Of a stretch of 64,000 nucleotides of DNA, positions 26,096 through 36,040 are shown piece after piece. Positions within the stretch are counted from its first letter, which is position 1; every line of letters starts with the position of its first letter. Made by a program: the position numbers and the translations under genes. Source of the DNA: Acinetobacter genomosp. 15BJ. Lineage in GTDB: Bacteria > Pseudomonadota > Gammaproteobacteria > Pseudomonadales > Moraxellaceae. The DNA is taken from contig NZ_KE007346.1 of assembly GCF_000400715.1 (NCBI RefSeq), positions 1-64,000 of the forward strand, read 5' to 3'. The notes beneath the pieces were generated by a model. It was not told the DNA's origin, did not search any database, and saw only the letters and a list, made by a program, of their open reading frames with translations.

Positions 26096-26109
26096 AATTG
26101 AAAAACTTA

Positions 26110-26769
26110 TTAAATCGTAGAAATCAATTCATTGTAGCTGTTTTTTTCTTGAGCTGTCATTGATTTAATGAACGATGGTCGGCTAAAGATACGATGGCAA
26201 TACAAGAATATAGGTCGACAGTGCTGTGCAGGTAGTTCAATCCCCATACTTTTTAGCCTCAGGAAGATTGGAGCGAGCATACAATCTAAAATTGAAAAAG
26301 TTTCCGACATAAAAAATGGAAAATGCTGAAACAGAGGTGTGAGAGAAATTAGGGTGTCCCGAAGTTCCTTCTGCGCTTTTTGCTTTTGCTGCGGGTCTAT
26401 CGTATCAGTATGTCTTAGCATATGATCGGCAAGCTTGAACCAATCTTGTTCAAAGCGCCAGATATATTGACGTTGCTCGGCACGCGCCATTGGTGCATCA
26501 GCATAGAGTTTATTTTGACGATAGCGATCATCTAAATATTCAGCAATCACATTGGCTGAAAATAGCTTTAGGTTTTGCTCAATCAACATGGGAAGTTGGT
26601 TGTAGGGATTGAGATCAGCTAAATCCTCATCCTCATGATCAGTAATAATCAGTTGGTATTTGATTTGTTTTTCAGCAAGTAAAAAACGAATCCAGTGTGA
26701 GCGGAAATCATCTGCATGACTATAAAGCGTAATGCCTTGGACAGGGGTTGGGGGATTTTCTAAAGACAT
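26110..26769 (-). CDS. sspA: Stringent starvation protein A
   Basis: 219 residues with a glutathione-S-transferase-like fold: thioredoxin-like N-terminal domain (ITLYSHADDFRSHWIRFLL, NPYNQLPMLIEQ, VIAEYLDDRY) and a helical C-terminal domain. SspA binds RNA polymerase in other gammaproteobacteria and changes promoter use in stationary phase. The identification rests on the fold and on sspB directly following it. Downstream order relative to rpsI-rplM is also as in many relatives, although a lipoprotein gene is inserted here. Confidence 0.9.
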   Translation of the reverse strand: MSLENPPTPVQGITLYSHADDFRSHWIRFLLAEKQIKYQLIITDHEDEDLADLNPYNQLPMLIEQNLKLFSANVIAEYLDDRYRQNKLYADAPMARAEQRQYIWRFEQDWFKLADHMLRHTDTIDPQQKQKAQKELRDTLISLTPLFQHFPFFMSETFSILDCMLAPIFLRLKSMGIELPAQHCRPIFLYCHRIFSRPSFIKSMTAQEKNSYNELISTI

Positions 26770-26895
26770 AAGTCCAAAAAATTATGGTTGACTGTTTAGA
26801 ATACTAAAATTAACGTTGGAAATCACTTAAAGCTGAACAATATGCTTGTTACAGAATAGATTTATGATTCAATAAGTTCAAAGAGAGAAAATAGA

Positions 26896-27294
26896 ATGAA
26901 GCGAGATTACCTGATTGTTTTGTGTGGAGCGTTGTTACTGGCTGGCTGCGCTAGCTCACCTACAGGATCTGAGCAGGGCAATGTCTCATCAGTAGAGAGT
27001 GGGGCCGCTGCCGATGCTGTTATTGCTGATGCGGCTGATGATGAGAGTGGGCAACAATATGGTGGGATCAAAAAACAGTATGTGGTCAAAGGTTGCCAGG
27101 TCACTATTTATAATGATGGTCCAATTCAGATGGTTCATGAAAAAACGGGCCAACCTTGTAATGCACCGATTCCTAAAGATCATCAATTTTCGAAAACTAC
27201 TCGAACCTATCAAGAAAATGGCTGTAAGATCACTGAGTTTGCTTCTGCCGATGGTACTGGTGATGCGATGATGGATTGTTCTAAAAAGAAATAA
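26896..27294 (+). CDS. Putative lipoprotein
   Basis: 132 residues. A short signal peptide ends with LLLAGCAS, a lipobox with the modified cysteine at residue 18. The mature part is Ser/Gly/Ala- and Asp-rich at first and then has four cysteines (near residues 68, 91, 109 and 126) that could form two disulphides. No family is recognised. Opposite in orientation to both neighbours and flanked by its own terminator, so it is a single-gene unit. AGAGAGAAAATAG precedes the ATG. Confidence 0.72.
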   Translation: MKRDYLIVLCGALLLAGCASSPTGSEQGNVSSVESGAAADAVIADAADDESGQQYGGIKKQYVVKGCQVTIYNDGPIQMVHEKTGQPCNAPIPKDHQFSKTTRTYQENGCKITEFASADGTGDAMMDCSKKK

Positions 27295-27309
27295 CCAAAA
27301 TCAGGCAAT

Positions 27310-27339
27310 AAAAAACCTCGGAAAATTCCGAGGTTTTTT
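27310..27339. terminator. Bidirectional terminator between the lipoprotein gene and rpsI
   Basis: AAAAAACCTCGGAA and TTCCGAGGTTTTTT form an inverted repeat that pairs through GG/CC; A and T runs flank it on both strands, so it serves both convergent units. Confidence 0.93.
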
Positions 27340-27357
27340 GTCCAATTCGTAAAACGA

Positions 27358-27744
27358 TTAACGTTTAGAGAATTGAGGACGTTTACGAGCTTTACGTAAA
27401 CCAAGTTTCTTACGTTCAACTTCACGAGCATCACGAGTAACGAAACCAGCTTGACGAAGAGCAGGTTTTAAAGTTTCGTCAGCAGCGATCAATGCACGAG
27501 TAATACCGTGACGGATAGCGCCTGCTTGACCACCAATACCACCACCTTTAACAGTGATGTAAAGGTCAAATTTTTCAGTAACTTCTAAAAGCTCTAAAGG
27601 CTGACGCACAACCATACGAGCAGTTTCACGACCGAAATATTGCTCAAGTGTACGGTTGTTAATTACGAGTTTACCTGTACCAGCTGATAAGAAAACACGT
27701 GCAGTTGCGGTCTTACGGCGACCTGTACCATAATTAGTAGCCAT
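27358..27744 (-). CDS. rpsI: 30S ribosomal protein S9
   Basis: 128 residues: [15 protein letters not shown] near the N terminus, [22 protein letters not shown] in the middle (quoted split), and the basic tail ending [14 protein letters not shown], whose final arginine reaches the tRNA anticodon in the P site. Located 12 bases downstream of rplM, the standard pair. Very clean match to S9. Confidence 0.98.
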   Translation of the reverse strand: MATNYGTGRRKTATARVFLSAGTGKLVINNRTLEQYFGRETARMVVRQPLELLEVTEKFDLYITVKGGGIGGQAGAIRHGITRALIAADETLKPALRQAGFVTRDAREVERKKLGLRKARKRPQFSKR

Positions 27745-27756
27745 GTGCTGTATCCC

Positions 27757-28185
27757 TTAGATGTCCAAAACTTGTGGCTGTTGAGCAGTATGAGGATGCT
27801 CAGTACCAGCGTACACTTTCATTTTTTTGATCATTGCATAACCAAGAGGACCTTTTGGTAACATACCTTTAACAGCTTTTTCTAAAACTGCTTCAGGTTT
27901 GTGAGCAATTAACTTCTCGAAGTTAGTCTCACGGATACCACCAGGGAAACCAGTATGGCGATAATATTTCTTATCAAGCGCTTTTTTACCAGTCACTTGA
28001 ACGTGTTCAGCATTGATCACAACGATGTAGTCGCCTGTGTCAACGTGAGGAGTATAAGAAGTTTTGTGCTTACCGCGTAAACGACGAGCGATTTCAGTCG
28101 CAAGGCGACCTAAAGTTTTGCCAGAAGCATCAACAACATACCAGTCGTGTTGAACTTCAGCTGGCTTAGCGCTGAGAGTTTTCAT
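27757..28185 (-). CDS. rplM: 50S ribosomal protein L13
   Basis: 142 residues: [51 protein letters not shown] and [20 protein letters not shown] (all canonical L13 blocks). First gene of the rplM-rpsI unit; its promoter must lie in the 264-base gap upstream. Confidence 0.98.
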   Translation of the reverse strand: MKTLSAKPAEVQHDWYVVDASGKTLGRLATEIARRLRGKHKTSYTPHVDTGDYIVVINAEHVQVTGKKALDKKYYRHTGFPGGIRETNFEKLIAHKPEAVLEKAVKGMLPKGPLGYAMIKKMKVYAGTEHPHTAQQPQVLDI

Positions 28186-28452
28186 TTAAACCACTACCTA
28201 TTATAGTTGGTTTGGACGGTGAAATCTGTCCAAACAAAAGGAGACCGAATTCTACATGAGTTTATAAAAGTGCACAAGAAAAATTAGCCCGAAATGCCAG
28301 AATTTGCTGCAATGTGACTGGTTTGGGAATTAACACACACTGCATGAAATAGCACATTATTTGTCTTGTGAGGGGGCTGGATTTACCCTATCATTTTTAT
28401 TCCAATTATTTGAAATAAATAGAAGTATTTACCTCTTCTCTCGGGGAATTTG

Positions 28453-29082
28453 ATGAAGTTGTCGTTTTCTACAAAAATTGTTGTAGTCACATTATTAATT
28501 GGCGTTTGTTCAACACAAACCAATGCACGACGACTTTATAAATGGGTAGATCAGACCAGCGTCACCAATTATTCAGAATTTCAGCCTAAAGAGGGCACCA
28601 GTCGTAAGCTTGAAGTGCTGGAAAGTCGTGGCAACGATCACGTTGACCCTTCAATGGCTGTGACTGCAGAAATGAAAGCGATTGAGATTCCTGTCGATCA
28701 AATGAATTTGCAAGGACAAGCGACCAATACAACTGCACAGCCTGTTCAGCAACCAACCACACAAACAGTTGTCAAACAAGGATCAATCGCAGCACCATAT
28801 ATACGCCCAGTCAGTGCAGCGGTTGCACCTACTCCTGTGGAGAAAAAAGAGACTCAAACCGTACAAGTGACTGAAAAGAAAGAAACTGTTAGCAATTCGT
28901 TGGCAGATAAATCCGCGAGTACTGTAGCAGTCCCTGAGAAAAAAGAAGAAGCAGTGATGGTACAGGCTGAGAAGAAAGTACAGCCTAAGATTAATCCGTG
29001 GACACGCAAGGTCGAGTTCGTACCTTCGAATCTAGTGCCTCAAAACTTACCCAAAGCGACCACAAATTCTGAAGTCAAATAA
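28453..29082 (+). CDS. DUF4124 domain-containing exported protein
   Basis: About 209 residues. A hydrophobic signal peptide (about 1-25) is followed by RRLYKWVDQTSVTNYSEFQP, the short DUF4124 domain (tryptophan-containing YxWxDxxGxxxYSD-like). The rest is low in complexity, with repeated TQTVQ / EKKE segments rich in Lys, Glu, Val and Thr. It is probably periplasmic; many DUF4124 proteins are cell-envelope proteins of unknown role. A TTG three bases earlier is also in frame; the ATG after GGGGAA is preferred. Confidence 0.72.
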   Translation: MKLSFSTKIVVVTLLIGVCSTQTNARRLYKWVDQTSVTNYSEFQPKEGTSRKLEVLESRGNDHVDPSMAVTAEMKAIEIPVDQMNLQGQATNTTAQPVQQPTTQTVVKQGSIAAPYIRPVSAAVAPTPVEKKETQTVQVTEKKETVSNSLADKSASTVAVPEKKEEAVMVQAEKKVQPKINPWTRKVEFVPSNLVPQNLPKATTNSEVK

Positions 29083-29159
29083 TTTATAAAATGGAAGGGC
29101 TATAGCTGCTTTTAGATTTTGGTTACACTAAGCGCTAATCAAAAAGATGAGCGTGGTCT

Positions 29160-30128
29160 ATGCTTCCTTTATATGTCACTTCAGGCGAACCTGCGGGAAT
29201 CGGCCCAGATATCTGTCTGAGTTTGGCCGAGCGCATCGATGAGCGCCCTGTGGTTGTGCTTGCCGATATACAGATGTTGCAACAACGTGCCGATCAGTTA
29301 GAAATGAATGTCGAGCTGATTGCATATCAAGGGCAGACCCAGTCCAGCTTGAAAGGACAACTTTTTGTTGAGCATGTGCCTTTAGCCAAAACGGTTGTTT
29401 TAGGGCAGCTAGATTCAGCCAATGCCGCTTATGTGCTAGAACAATTACGTCGTTCGGCCGATTATGCGATGTCTGGACAGAGTGTGGGTGTGGCAACTGC
29501 ACCAGTACAAAAATCAATTATTAATGAAGCAGGCATCGCATTTAGCGGACATACCGAATATTACCAAGAGTTTGCAGCTATCGAGCGTGTGGTGATGATG
29601 CTGGCGACCAAAAGCTTACGTGTGGCTTTGGCAACGACTCATTTACCGTTACGGGATGTACCTGATGCGATTACTTCAGAACGTTTGCAGCAAGTCATTG
29701 ATATCCTGATTCATGACTTAAAGAGCAAGTTTAAAATTGCACAGCCACGGATTTTGGTTTGCGGTTTAAATCCGCATGCAGGTGAGGATGGCTATTTAGG
29801 TCGAGAAGAAATCGAAGTAATTAATCCTGTGCTGGAAAGTTATCGCGCACAGGGGATTAACATGAGCCTCAGTTTACCTGCGGATACCTTATTTACCCCT
29901 GAAAATTTAAAAGATGCTGATGCTGTTTTAGCGATGTATCACGATCAAGGTCTACCTGTGTTAAAATCACAAGGCTTTGGTGAAGCAGTTAACATTACAC
30001 TAGGCTTGCCATTTATTCGAACTTCGGTCGATCATGGTACAGCACTATCTCTTGCAGGCACTGGACAGGCAAAAGCATCAAGCTTGCATGTTGCGGTGGA
30101 TTTAGCACTTGATTTAGCCCGTCACTGA
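29160..30128 (+). CDS. pdxA: 4-hydroxythreonine-4-phosphate dehydrogenase
   Basis: 322 residues. TSGEPAGIGPDI at the N terminus, GHTEYYQEF with metal-binding His, NPHAGEDGYLGREE, and near the end AMYHDQGLPVLKSQGFG / NITLGLPFIRTSVDHGTA. Catalyses the NAD-dependent step of pyridoxal phosphate synthesis. Leads the pdxA-rsmA-apaH unit, an arrangement shared with many gammaproteobacteria. Confidence 0.96.
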   Translation: MLPLYVTSGEPAGIGPDICLSLAERIDERPVVVLADIQMLQQRADQLEMNVELIAYQGQTQSSLKGQLFVEHVPLAKTVVLGQLDSANAAYVLEQLRRSADYAMSGQSVGVATAPVQKSIINEAGIAFSGHTEYYQEFAAIERVVMMLATKSLRVALATTHLPLRDVPDAITSERLQQVIDILIHDLKSKFKIAQPRILVCGLNPHAGEDGYLGREEIEVINPVLESYRAQGINMSLSLPADTLFTPENLKDADAVLAMYHDQGLPVLKSQGFGEAVNITLGLPFIRTSVDHGTALSLAGTGQAKASSLHVAVDLALDLARH

Positions 30129-30159
30129 TGGGCAAGAAATTATTCACGTTGGAATTATT

Positions 30160-30972
30160 ATGTATCAAATTAATGCCCTAAACCCTAAAGATGAAGGGCA
30201 TCAGGCTCGAAAACGTTTTGGTCAGAACTTTTTACATGATCAACGTGTGATTGCCAAAATTGTACGCTCAGTGAATCCACGTACAGGCGAAAATATTGTT
30301 GAAATTGGACCGGGTTTGGCTGCATTAACATCGCCCTTGATTGGTGAATGTGATGCGTTGACCGTGGTTGAGCTGGATCGCGATTTGGCAGCAGGGTTAC
30401 CTGGGCGTGTACCTCATCCTGAACGTTTGACCATTATTGAAGCCGATGCGTTGAAATACGATTTCACCGAGTTGTTTAAAGATGGTCGTCCACTGCGTGT
30501 GGTTGGAAATTTACCATATAACATTTCTACGCCTTTGTTGTTCCATCTCTTGGAGTTTGGTGACAAGGTCAAAGACATGCATTTCATGTTGCAGAAAGAA
30601 GTGGTTGACCGTATTACGGCGACGCCAAATACCAAAGAATATGGTCGTTTATCGGTCATGATTCAGTATTACTGCAAGCCAACCTTTTTATTTGAAGTGC
30701 CACCAGGTTCATTTAACCCACCACCGAAGGTAACTTCAGCAGTTTTCCGTTTAGAACCATATGCAACTAAACCAATCGTGGCAAAAAATGAGAAAGCACT
30801 TGCTCGTTTAGTCGGACATGTGTTTACCCAGCGCCGTAAGACCTTACGCAATAGCTTAAAAGGCATGTTGGTGGAAGACGGTTTTGAAAAAGCAGGTGTT
30901 GATCCGATGGCACGTCCAGAAACCTTAAGCCTAGCTGACTTTGTGGCACTTTCTGATCAGATGGTGTCTTAA
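30160..30972 (+). CDS. rsmA: 16S rRNA (adenine1518/1519-N6)-dimethyltransferase
   Basis: 270 residues. RKRFGQNFLHD at the N terminus, SAM-binding VEIGPGLAALT, LDRDLA, and NLPYNISTPLLFHLL (the catalytic NLPY motif IV). Dimethylates two adjacent adenosines of helix 45 and loss gives kasugamycin resistance. Its TAA stop overlaps the apaH ATG (TAATG), so the two are translationally coupled. Confidence 0.97.
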   Translation: MYQINALNPKDEGHQARKRFGQNFLHDQRVIAKIVRSVNPRTGENIVEIGPGLAALTSPLIGECDALTVVELDRDLAAGLPGRVPHPERLTIIEADALKYDFTELFKDGRPLRVVGNLPYNISTPLLFHLLEFGDKVKDMHFMLQKEVVDRITATPNTKEYGRLSVMIQYYCKPTFLFEVPPGSFNPPPKVTSAVFRLEPYATKPIVAKNEKALARLVGHVFTQRRKTLRNSLKGMLVEDGFEKAGVDPMARPETLSLADFVALSDQMVS

Positions 30973-31811
30973 TGTCTAAACGCTATAACTACGTCATTGG
31001 TGATGTGCAAGGCTGTTTCGAAGCATTGAAAGCGTTGCTGAAAGAAATTCGTTTTGATCCAGACCAAGACTTTTTATGGTTTGCAGGTGATTTGGTTGCG
31101 CGTGGTGAAAACTCGGTTGGTGCCTTACGCTTTATTAAAAAGCTGGCTGATCGTGGCGCTGCTGCAACAGTATTAGGTAATCATGACCTGACCTTGATTG
31201 CCTGTGCCCGTGGTTTCAAAAAGGCCAAAGACAAAGATCATACTCAAGAAGTGATTGATGCCATTGATGGTGATGAGTTGATCGACTGGTTGCGTAAACA
31301 GCCGTTGAGCTTATCTCCAAATGCACAGACTTTGCTTACCCATGCAGGTGTGCCGTGTATCTGGAATGCCGAACAAACTGTGGTATTGGCACAAGAAGTA
31401 CAACAGGTGGTTGGTCATGACGATCTTTCGGTCTTAGATGGCTTTCTTGCAGAAATGTATGGCTCACAACCTGATCTATGGTCAGATGAACTCACAGGTA
31501 TGCCACGCTTGCGCTGTATTACCAATTATCTCACCCGAATGCGTTTAACTGATGCAACAGGGCGTTTAGAGTTTGATTTTAAAGATGCGCTCGATGCACC
31601 AATGCCAGTAGGTTTTCAACCATGGTTTGAGTTTGAAAGTCAGGCAGCACAGACCCATCAGTTGATTTTTGGACATTGGGCGGCTTTGCAGGGCAAGACC
31701 ATTAGTGCTCAAATTCAAAATGTCGATGGTGGTTGTGTTTGGGGACAGCAATTGATGGCGTTCCGTTTGGAAGATCAACACATGTTTGCGGTGGATAATC
31801 CTTTAGCTTGA
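30972..31811 (+). CDS. apaH: Symmetrical bis(5'-nucleosyl)-tetraphosphatase
   Basis: 279 residues of the calcineurin-like phosphoesterase fold: GDVQGCFEAL, GDLVARGENS, LGNHDLTLI and FGHWAALQG. Hydrolyses Ap4A to ADP and so affects stress responses. Coupled to rsmA by start/stop overlap. A terminator follows. Confidence 0.95.
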   Translation: MSKRYNYVIGDVQGCFEALKALLKEIRFDPDQDFLWFAGDLVARGENSVGALRFIKKLADRGAAATVLGNHDLTLIACARGFKKAKDKDHTQEVIDAIDGDELIDWLRKQPLSLSPNAQTLLTHAGVPCIWNAEQTVVLAQEVQQVVGHDDLSVLDGFLAEMYGSQPDLWSDELTGMPRLRCITNYLTRMRLTDATGRLEFDFKDALDAPMPVGFQPWFEFESQAAQTHQLIFGHWAALQGKTISAQIQNVDGGCVWGQQLMAFRLEDQHMFAVDNPLA

Positions 31812-31829
31812 TCAGCCCGTGATCTCTTT

Positions 31830-31868
31830 TAAATGCCCATTTTTATACTAAAAATCGGGCATTTTTTA
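31830..31868 (+). terminator. Terminator after apaH
   Basis: AAATGCCC..TTTTTA pairs with TAAAAA..GGGCATTT, with a small internal mismatch and a following T run. Confidence 0.85.
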
Positions 31869-31938
31869 TTTTAAGGCTGTCAAAAAACTGTCATAGACTG
31901 ATCATTAAAGTGTCAAATAATGTTTTTAAGCTGAAAGC

Positions 31939-33240
31939 ATGAAAATAACGACACAAATGGATGGCGATATGCAAAGTACATACGCGACATCTCTATTCAA
32001 GCAAGAGTTTCCTGAAAATTTTAAATTTTACTTTAAAAGGAAACAACTCAAAAATAAACAAGATGAACTGTCTGAGCTTCGTGATCTCGTTCGTCCTCGT
32101 CTCCGAATTGCCATTGTGACTGAAACTTGGCCGCCAGAAATCAATGGCGTGGCGCTGTCGATGATGCAATTGTGCCAAGGGTTACAACGACTTGGACATA
32201 AAATTTTATTGGTACGACCAACCCAAAAAGCAGTCTGTACCGAGTTTCACCCTGAACAAGAATGTCTGGTGATGTCACAGCCGATTCCGAAATATCCAAG
32301 TATTCAGTTTGGTTGGCCGCAATATATTAAAGTGTCCAAAGCCTTTGAAAAATTTGCCCCAGATGTGGTGCATATTGTGACAGAAGGGCCTTTGGGTTTA
32401 ACTGCCTTGCAAGCAGCAAAATCAAGAAAAATCGCAGTCTCCAGTGGTTTTCATTCAGCCTTTCATGATTTCAGCCGTTTCTTTGACTTGGCTTTCTTGG
32501 TTAAACCAATTCAGCGTTATTTAACTTGGTTTCATAACAGTACCGATGTGACCTGTGTGCCAAGCCAATATACCGAACAAGCTTTACGTGGTTTCGGTGT
32601 GACTTGCCCATTAGTAGTGGTCGGGCGTGGTGTGGATACTGAAAAATTTTCAGCCAAGCACCGTTCACAACAACTGCGCCAACAATGGGGTGTTGATGCC
32701 GATACCCGAGTGATGTTGTATGTCGGACGTTTATCACCAGAAAAAGAAGTCGATGTGCTGATTAAAAGCTTTCATGCATTACAGGCTCAACAAGGCAAAA
32801 ATAGCAAATTTGTGATTGTCGGTGACGGCCCTGATCGTGCCCGTCTGGGTAAGATGGCACAATCGGATGACATTATTTTTATGGGCAGTCTAAGTGGCCG
32901 TGAACTCTCAGCCGCTTATGCCAGTGCCGATGTTTTTGCCTTTGCCAGCCAAGCCGATACGTTTGGAAATGTGGTCTTAGAAGCAATTGCCAGTGGCTTA
33001 GCGGTGGTGGCCTATGATTATGTTTGCGCACATCAGCATGTACAACCGAATGTCACTGGTTGGTTGAGTCCATTGGGACAAACAGATCATCTGATTCAAT
33101 CAATTTGCCAATTACCTGCCTTGCCGCAATTACGACAAATGGGCTTATTGGCCAGTGAAAGTGTGCAGCAAAGTAGCTGGCAGTTTCCAGTACAACAATT
33201 AGAACAAGCATTGTATCAAGTCGTGAGGAGTCTCCCATGA
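31939..33240 (+). CDS. Glycosyltransferase family 4 (MgtA-like)
   Basis: 433 residues with a GT-B fold. N-terminal domain RIAIVTETWPPEINGVALSMM and EGPLGLTALQAA; C-terminal donor domain with VGRGVDTEKF, LYVGRLSPEKEVDVLI, IVGDGPDRARL, and QADTFGNVVLEAIASG, which contains the donor-binding EX7E glutamates. It resembles the GDP-mannose-dependent alpha-mannosyltransferase MgtA branch, but the sugar is unknown. About 50 residues before the GT domain are atypical and charged. A PAP2 phosphatase follows, suggesting a role in envelope lipid or glycan metabolism. Confidence 0.85.
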   Translation: MKITTQMDGDMQSTYATSLFKQEFPENFKFYFKRKQLKNKQDELSELRDLVRPRLRIAIVTETWPPEINGVALSMMQLCQGLQRLGHKILLVRPTQKAVCTEFHPEQECLVMSQPIPKYPSIQFGWPQYIKVSKAFEKFAPDVVHIVTEGPLGLTALQAAKSRKIAVSSGFHSAFHDFSRFFDLAFLVKPIQRYLTWFHNSTDVTCVPSQYTEQALRGFGVTCPLVVVGRGVDTEKFSAKHRSQQLRQQWGVDADTRVMLYVGRLSPEKEVDVLIKSFHALQAQQGKNSKFVIVGDGPDRARLGKMAQSDDIIFMGSLSGRELSAAYASADVFAFASQADTFGNVVLEAIASGLAVVAYDYVCAHQHVQPNVTGWLSPLGQTDHLIQSICQLPALPQLRQMGLLASESVQQSSWQFPVQQLEQALYQVVRSLP

Positions 33241-33278
33241 CCGCGACCTAAGCTACTCTCAAAAAGAGGAGAAATCGT

Positions 33279-33830
33279 ATGAATCTTCAAAATGCAAAAA
33301 TAAAAATACTCGATTTAGATTTAAAAGGGTGTGTCTACCTCAATCATCTCTCTCAGTCACAACGGATCGCTTTATTTTTTAAAACGATCAGTCGTTTGGG
33401 GGATGGACCATTTTGGTATGTCATGTTGTTGTCTGTATGGGCAATGCAAGGTCTGGCATACGGTCTGCAAATATTGTATGTGATTGCGGCAGGTTCTGTC
33501 GGAACCTTAATCTATAAGTTTTTAAAAAATAAAACCACGCGGCCAAGACCTTATCAGGTGCATCAAGTGATTGTGTTGGGTGAGCGACCGCTCGATCATT
33601 TTAGTTTTCCATCAGGCCACACTTTACATGCGGTCATGGTGACCATCACTTTAGGTTATATTCAACCTCTACTATTGCTGTTGATGCTGCCATTCACGAT
33701 TTTGGTTGCCTTATCTCGAATGGTACTCGGCTTGCATTATCCAAGTGATGTGATTGTGGGTGCGATGATTGGTGCATCGGTTGCCAGTGGCATTATCTTG
33801 TTCGCCCCAACTGCCAATATCGCTTTATAA
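33279..33830 (+). CDS. PAP2 superfamily phosphatase
   Basis: 183-residue membrane protein with the three PAP2 signatures: KTTRPRP (K-x6-RP-like), PSGH in FSFPSGHTLHAVM, and SRMVLGLHYPSD (SR-x5-H-x3-D). Four to six hydrophobic helices. Such enzymes dephosphorylate lipid phosphates such as phosphatidic acid or undecaprenyl diphosphate. Co-directional with and 38 bases after the glycosyltransferase, with AAGAGGAG as its ribosome site. Confidence 0.88.
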   Translation: MNLQNAKIKILDLDLKGCVYLNHLSQSQRIALFFKTISRLGDGPFWYVMLLSVWAMQGLAYGLQILYVIAAGSVGTLIYKFLKNKTTRPRPYQVHQVIVLGERPLDHFSFPSGHTLHAVMVTITLGYIQPLLLLLMLPFTILVALSRMVLGLHYPSDVIVGAMIGASVASGIILFAPTANIAL

Positions 33831-33926
33831 GGTGTTTTATCTCGAATTTAGCGACAGAACACTATCTCTTAAATTGCATGATTTGTTAAAGTACGCTCAA
33901 TTACACATATTTATTTAGGTTGTCAT

Positions 33927-34127
33927 ATGGGCTTACGTTGGACAGATACGATTGATATTGCGATTGAACTCACCGAAGCACATCCAGATGTAGATCCTCA
34001 ATGGATCCGTTTTACCGATTTACATGCGTGGGTTTGTGCTTTGCCTGACTTTAATGATGACCCAAATAAGTCAACTGAAGGTTTGCTTGAAGCCATTCAA
34101 ATGGCATGGCTAGATGAAGTTCGTTAA
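33927..34127 (+). CDS. iscX: Fe-S cluster assembly protein IscX
   Basis: 66 residues, the full length of the family: LRWTDTIDIAIEL near the start, then HPDVDPQWIRFTDLHAWVCALPDFNDDP (quoted in part) and AWLDEV at the end. IscX is an acidic adaptor that binds IscS and iron. Here it is detached from the isc operon and precedes ndk. Confidence 0.95.
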   Translation: MGLRWTDTIDIAIELTEAHPDVDPQWIRFTDLHAWVCALPDFNDDPNKSTEGLLEAIQMAWLDEVR

Positions 34128-34234
34128 AAATTCGTCAGAAAACGCTTAAGTTTTGCATATTCAAGCTGATTATTAGCGATGACATCGGTATAATGCGGCA
34201 AATTTTTTAGTTTAAACCATAATAGGAGTCAATC

Positions 34235-34666
34235 ATGGCGATTGAACGTACTTTATCTATCGTAAAACCAGATGCAGTTTCTAAAAACCACATCGGCGAC
34301 ATTTTTGCTCGTTTCGAAAAATCAGGTTTGAAAATTGTTGCAACTAAAATGAAACACCTTTCTCAAGCTGATGCTGAAGGTTTCTATGCTGAGCATAAAG
34401 AACGTGGTTTCTTTGCTGACTTAGTTGCATTCATGACTTCTGGTCCAGTGGTTGTTTCAGTTCTTGAAGGCGAAAACGCTGTTCTTGCTCACCGCGAAAT
34501 CTTGGGTGCGACTAATCCTAAAGAAGCTGCTCCAGGCACAATCCGCGCTGACTTTGCTGTAAGCATCGACGAAAATGCTGCTCACGGTTCTGACTCAGTT
34601 GCTTCTGCTGAGCGTGAAATCGCTTACTTCTTTGCTGATAACGAGATTTGCCCACGCACTCGTTAA
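34235..34666 (+). CDS. ndk: Nucleoside diphosphate kinase
   Basis: 143 residues. [15 protein letters not shown] at the N terminus and the catalytic histidine in [33 protein letters not shown] is typical. Transfers the gamma-phosphate between nucleotides. TATAAT at 34189-34194 is a likely -10 promoter element, and a strong terminator follows, suggesting a single-gene transcript. Confidence 0.97.
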   Translation: MAIERTLSIVKPDAVSKNHIGDIFARFEKSGLKIVATKMKHLSQADAEGFYAEHKERGFFADLVAFMTSGPVVVSVLEGENAVLAHREILGATNPKEAAPGTIRADFAVSIDENAAHGSDSVASAEREIAYFFADNEICPRTR

Positions 34667-34680
34667 TCCAAAGTATTCAG

Positions 34681-34716
34681 ACCAGATAAGTGGTATACTA
34701 CTTATCTGGTTTTTTA
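34681..34716 (+). terminator. Terminator after ndk
   Basis: ACCAGATAAGT and ACTTATCTGGT pair around GGTATACT and are followed by a run of six T residues. Confidence 0.93.
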
Positions 34717-34787
34717 TTTCTTATAGCTTGTGTTGTGCGAATAATGCACAGCATTTTTTAGCGTCGATATTGTTTAGGTAAATATAC

Positions 34788-36023
34788 ATGAGTTCTGCAG
34801 TGGTCGTTTCATCAGAAAATTTAGATGAAAAACAACAGTCTGTTTCTACGCCTGTCGTTCATGCTGCCGAGAAAAAAGTAAATTTACTTGGCATGTCTCG
34901 GGCTGAATTAGAAAAATTCTTCGAAGACTTAGGCGAAAAGAAATTTCGTGCGGGTCAGGTCATGAAATGGATTCATCAATATTTTGTGACTGATTTTGCT
35001 GAGATGAGCAATATCTCAGGCAAATTACGAGAGAAACTCGAAAAGATTTGTGAAATTAAAGCGCCTGATGTAGTGCATCGTAACTACTCTAAAGATGGTA
35101 CCCGTAAGTGGGTGTTCCGCGTAGGGGACGGTGAAGGTTCTCTAGTTGAAACCGTATTGATTCCTGCGGAAGATAAAACAGGTGCACGTAAGACCTTGTG
35201 TATTTCATCACAAGTGGGCTGTGCATTGGATTGTTCATTCTGTTCTACAGGTAAACAAGGTTTCCAGCGTGACCTCACGCCAGCAGAAATCATTGGTCAG
35301 TTGTGGATGGCGAACTATTCCTATATGGAAGAGGTACCTGTGGCTGAACGCGAACGTACCGTGACCAATGTGGTGATGATGGGTATGGGTGAACCTTTAC
35401 TCAACTATGATGCTGTACTCAGTTCTATGCAGTTAATGCTGGACGACTTTGCTTATGGCATGTCGAAACGCCGTGTAACCTTATCGACTTCAGGTGTAGT
35501 ACCGAAAATTGATCAGCTGGCGCAAGATATCGATGTTGCTTTGGCAATTTCACTACATGCACCAAATGATGAATTGCGTAATGAACTTGTTCCAATCAAT
35601 AAAAAATATCCATTACAACAGTTAATTGCTGCTTGCCAGCGTTATCTCGCTAAAGATGGCAATGAAAGCTCACGTCGCCATGTCACCATCGAATACGTGA
35701 TGTTGGACGGTGTCAATGATAAGCCTGAACATGCACAACAACTGTTAAAGCTATTGAAAAACTTACCGAGTAAAATCAATCTTATTCCATTTAACCCGTT
35801 CCCGCATGCACCGTATGGTCGTTCGAGCCGTAACCGTATTATTGCTTTCCAAAAAACTTTGTCGGATGCCGGATTTGTGTGTACGATTCGTCAGACACGT
35901 GGTGATGATATCGATGCAGCGTGTGGACAATTGGTAGGACAGGTTGCTGACCGTACTCGTCGTGCTGAACAATGGAAAAAGAAAGTGGCGCAACAACAAG
36001 AAATTTTGCGCACACAAGGATAA
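34788..36023 (+). CDS. rlmN: Dual-specificity rRNA/tRNA methyltransferase (adenine C2), radical SAM
   Basis: 411 residues. Radical-SAM motif C145-x3-C149-x2-C152 in [12 protein letters not shown], plus [21 protein letters not shown] and LSTSGVVP. Methylates C2 of A2503 in 23S rRNA and A37 in some tRNAs; the resolving cysteine is in [10 protein letters not shown] near the C terminus. First gene of the rlmN-pilF-rodZ-ispG-hisS-yfgM-bamB series. Confidence 0.97.
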   Translation: MSSAVVVSSENLDEKQQSVSTPVVHAAEKKVNLLGMSRAELEKFFEDLGEKKFRAGQVMKWIHQYFVTDFAEMSNISGKLREKLEKICEIKAPDVVHRNYSKDGTRKWVFRVGDGEGSLVETVLIPAEDKTGARKTLCISSQVGCALDCSFCSTGKQGFQRDLTPAEIIGQLWMANYSYMEEVPVAERERTVTNVVMMGMGEPLLNYDAVLSSMQLMLDDFAYGMSKRRVTLSTSGVVPKIDQLAQDIDVALAISLHAPNDELRNELVPINKKYPLQQLIAACQRYLAKDGNESSRRHVTIEYVMLDGVNDKPEHAQQLLKLLKNLPSKINLIPFNPFPHAPYGRSSRNRIIAFQKTLSDAGFVCTIRQTRGDDIDAACGQLVGQVADRTRRAEQWKKKVAQQQEILRTQG

Positions 36024-36040
36024 TACTTGGGGAAAAGGCG

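Noticed and set aside
35972..36040. Start of pilF at the ATG inside rlmN
   Set aside because: It would put 23 charged residues before the lipoprotein signal; the TTG at 36041 follows GGGGAAAAGG and gives a proper signal peptide.
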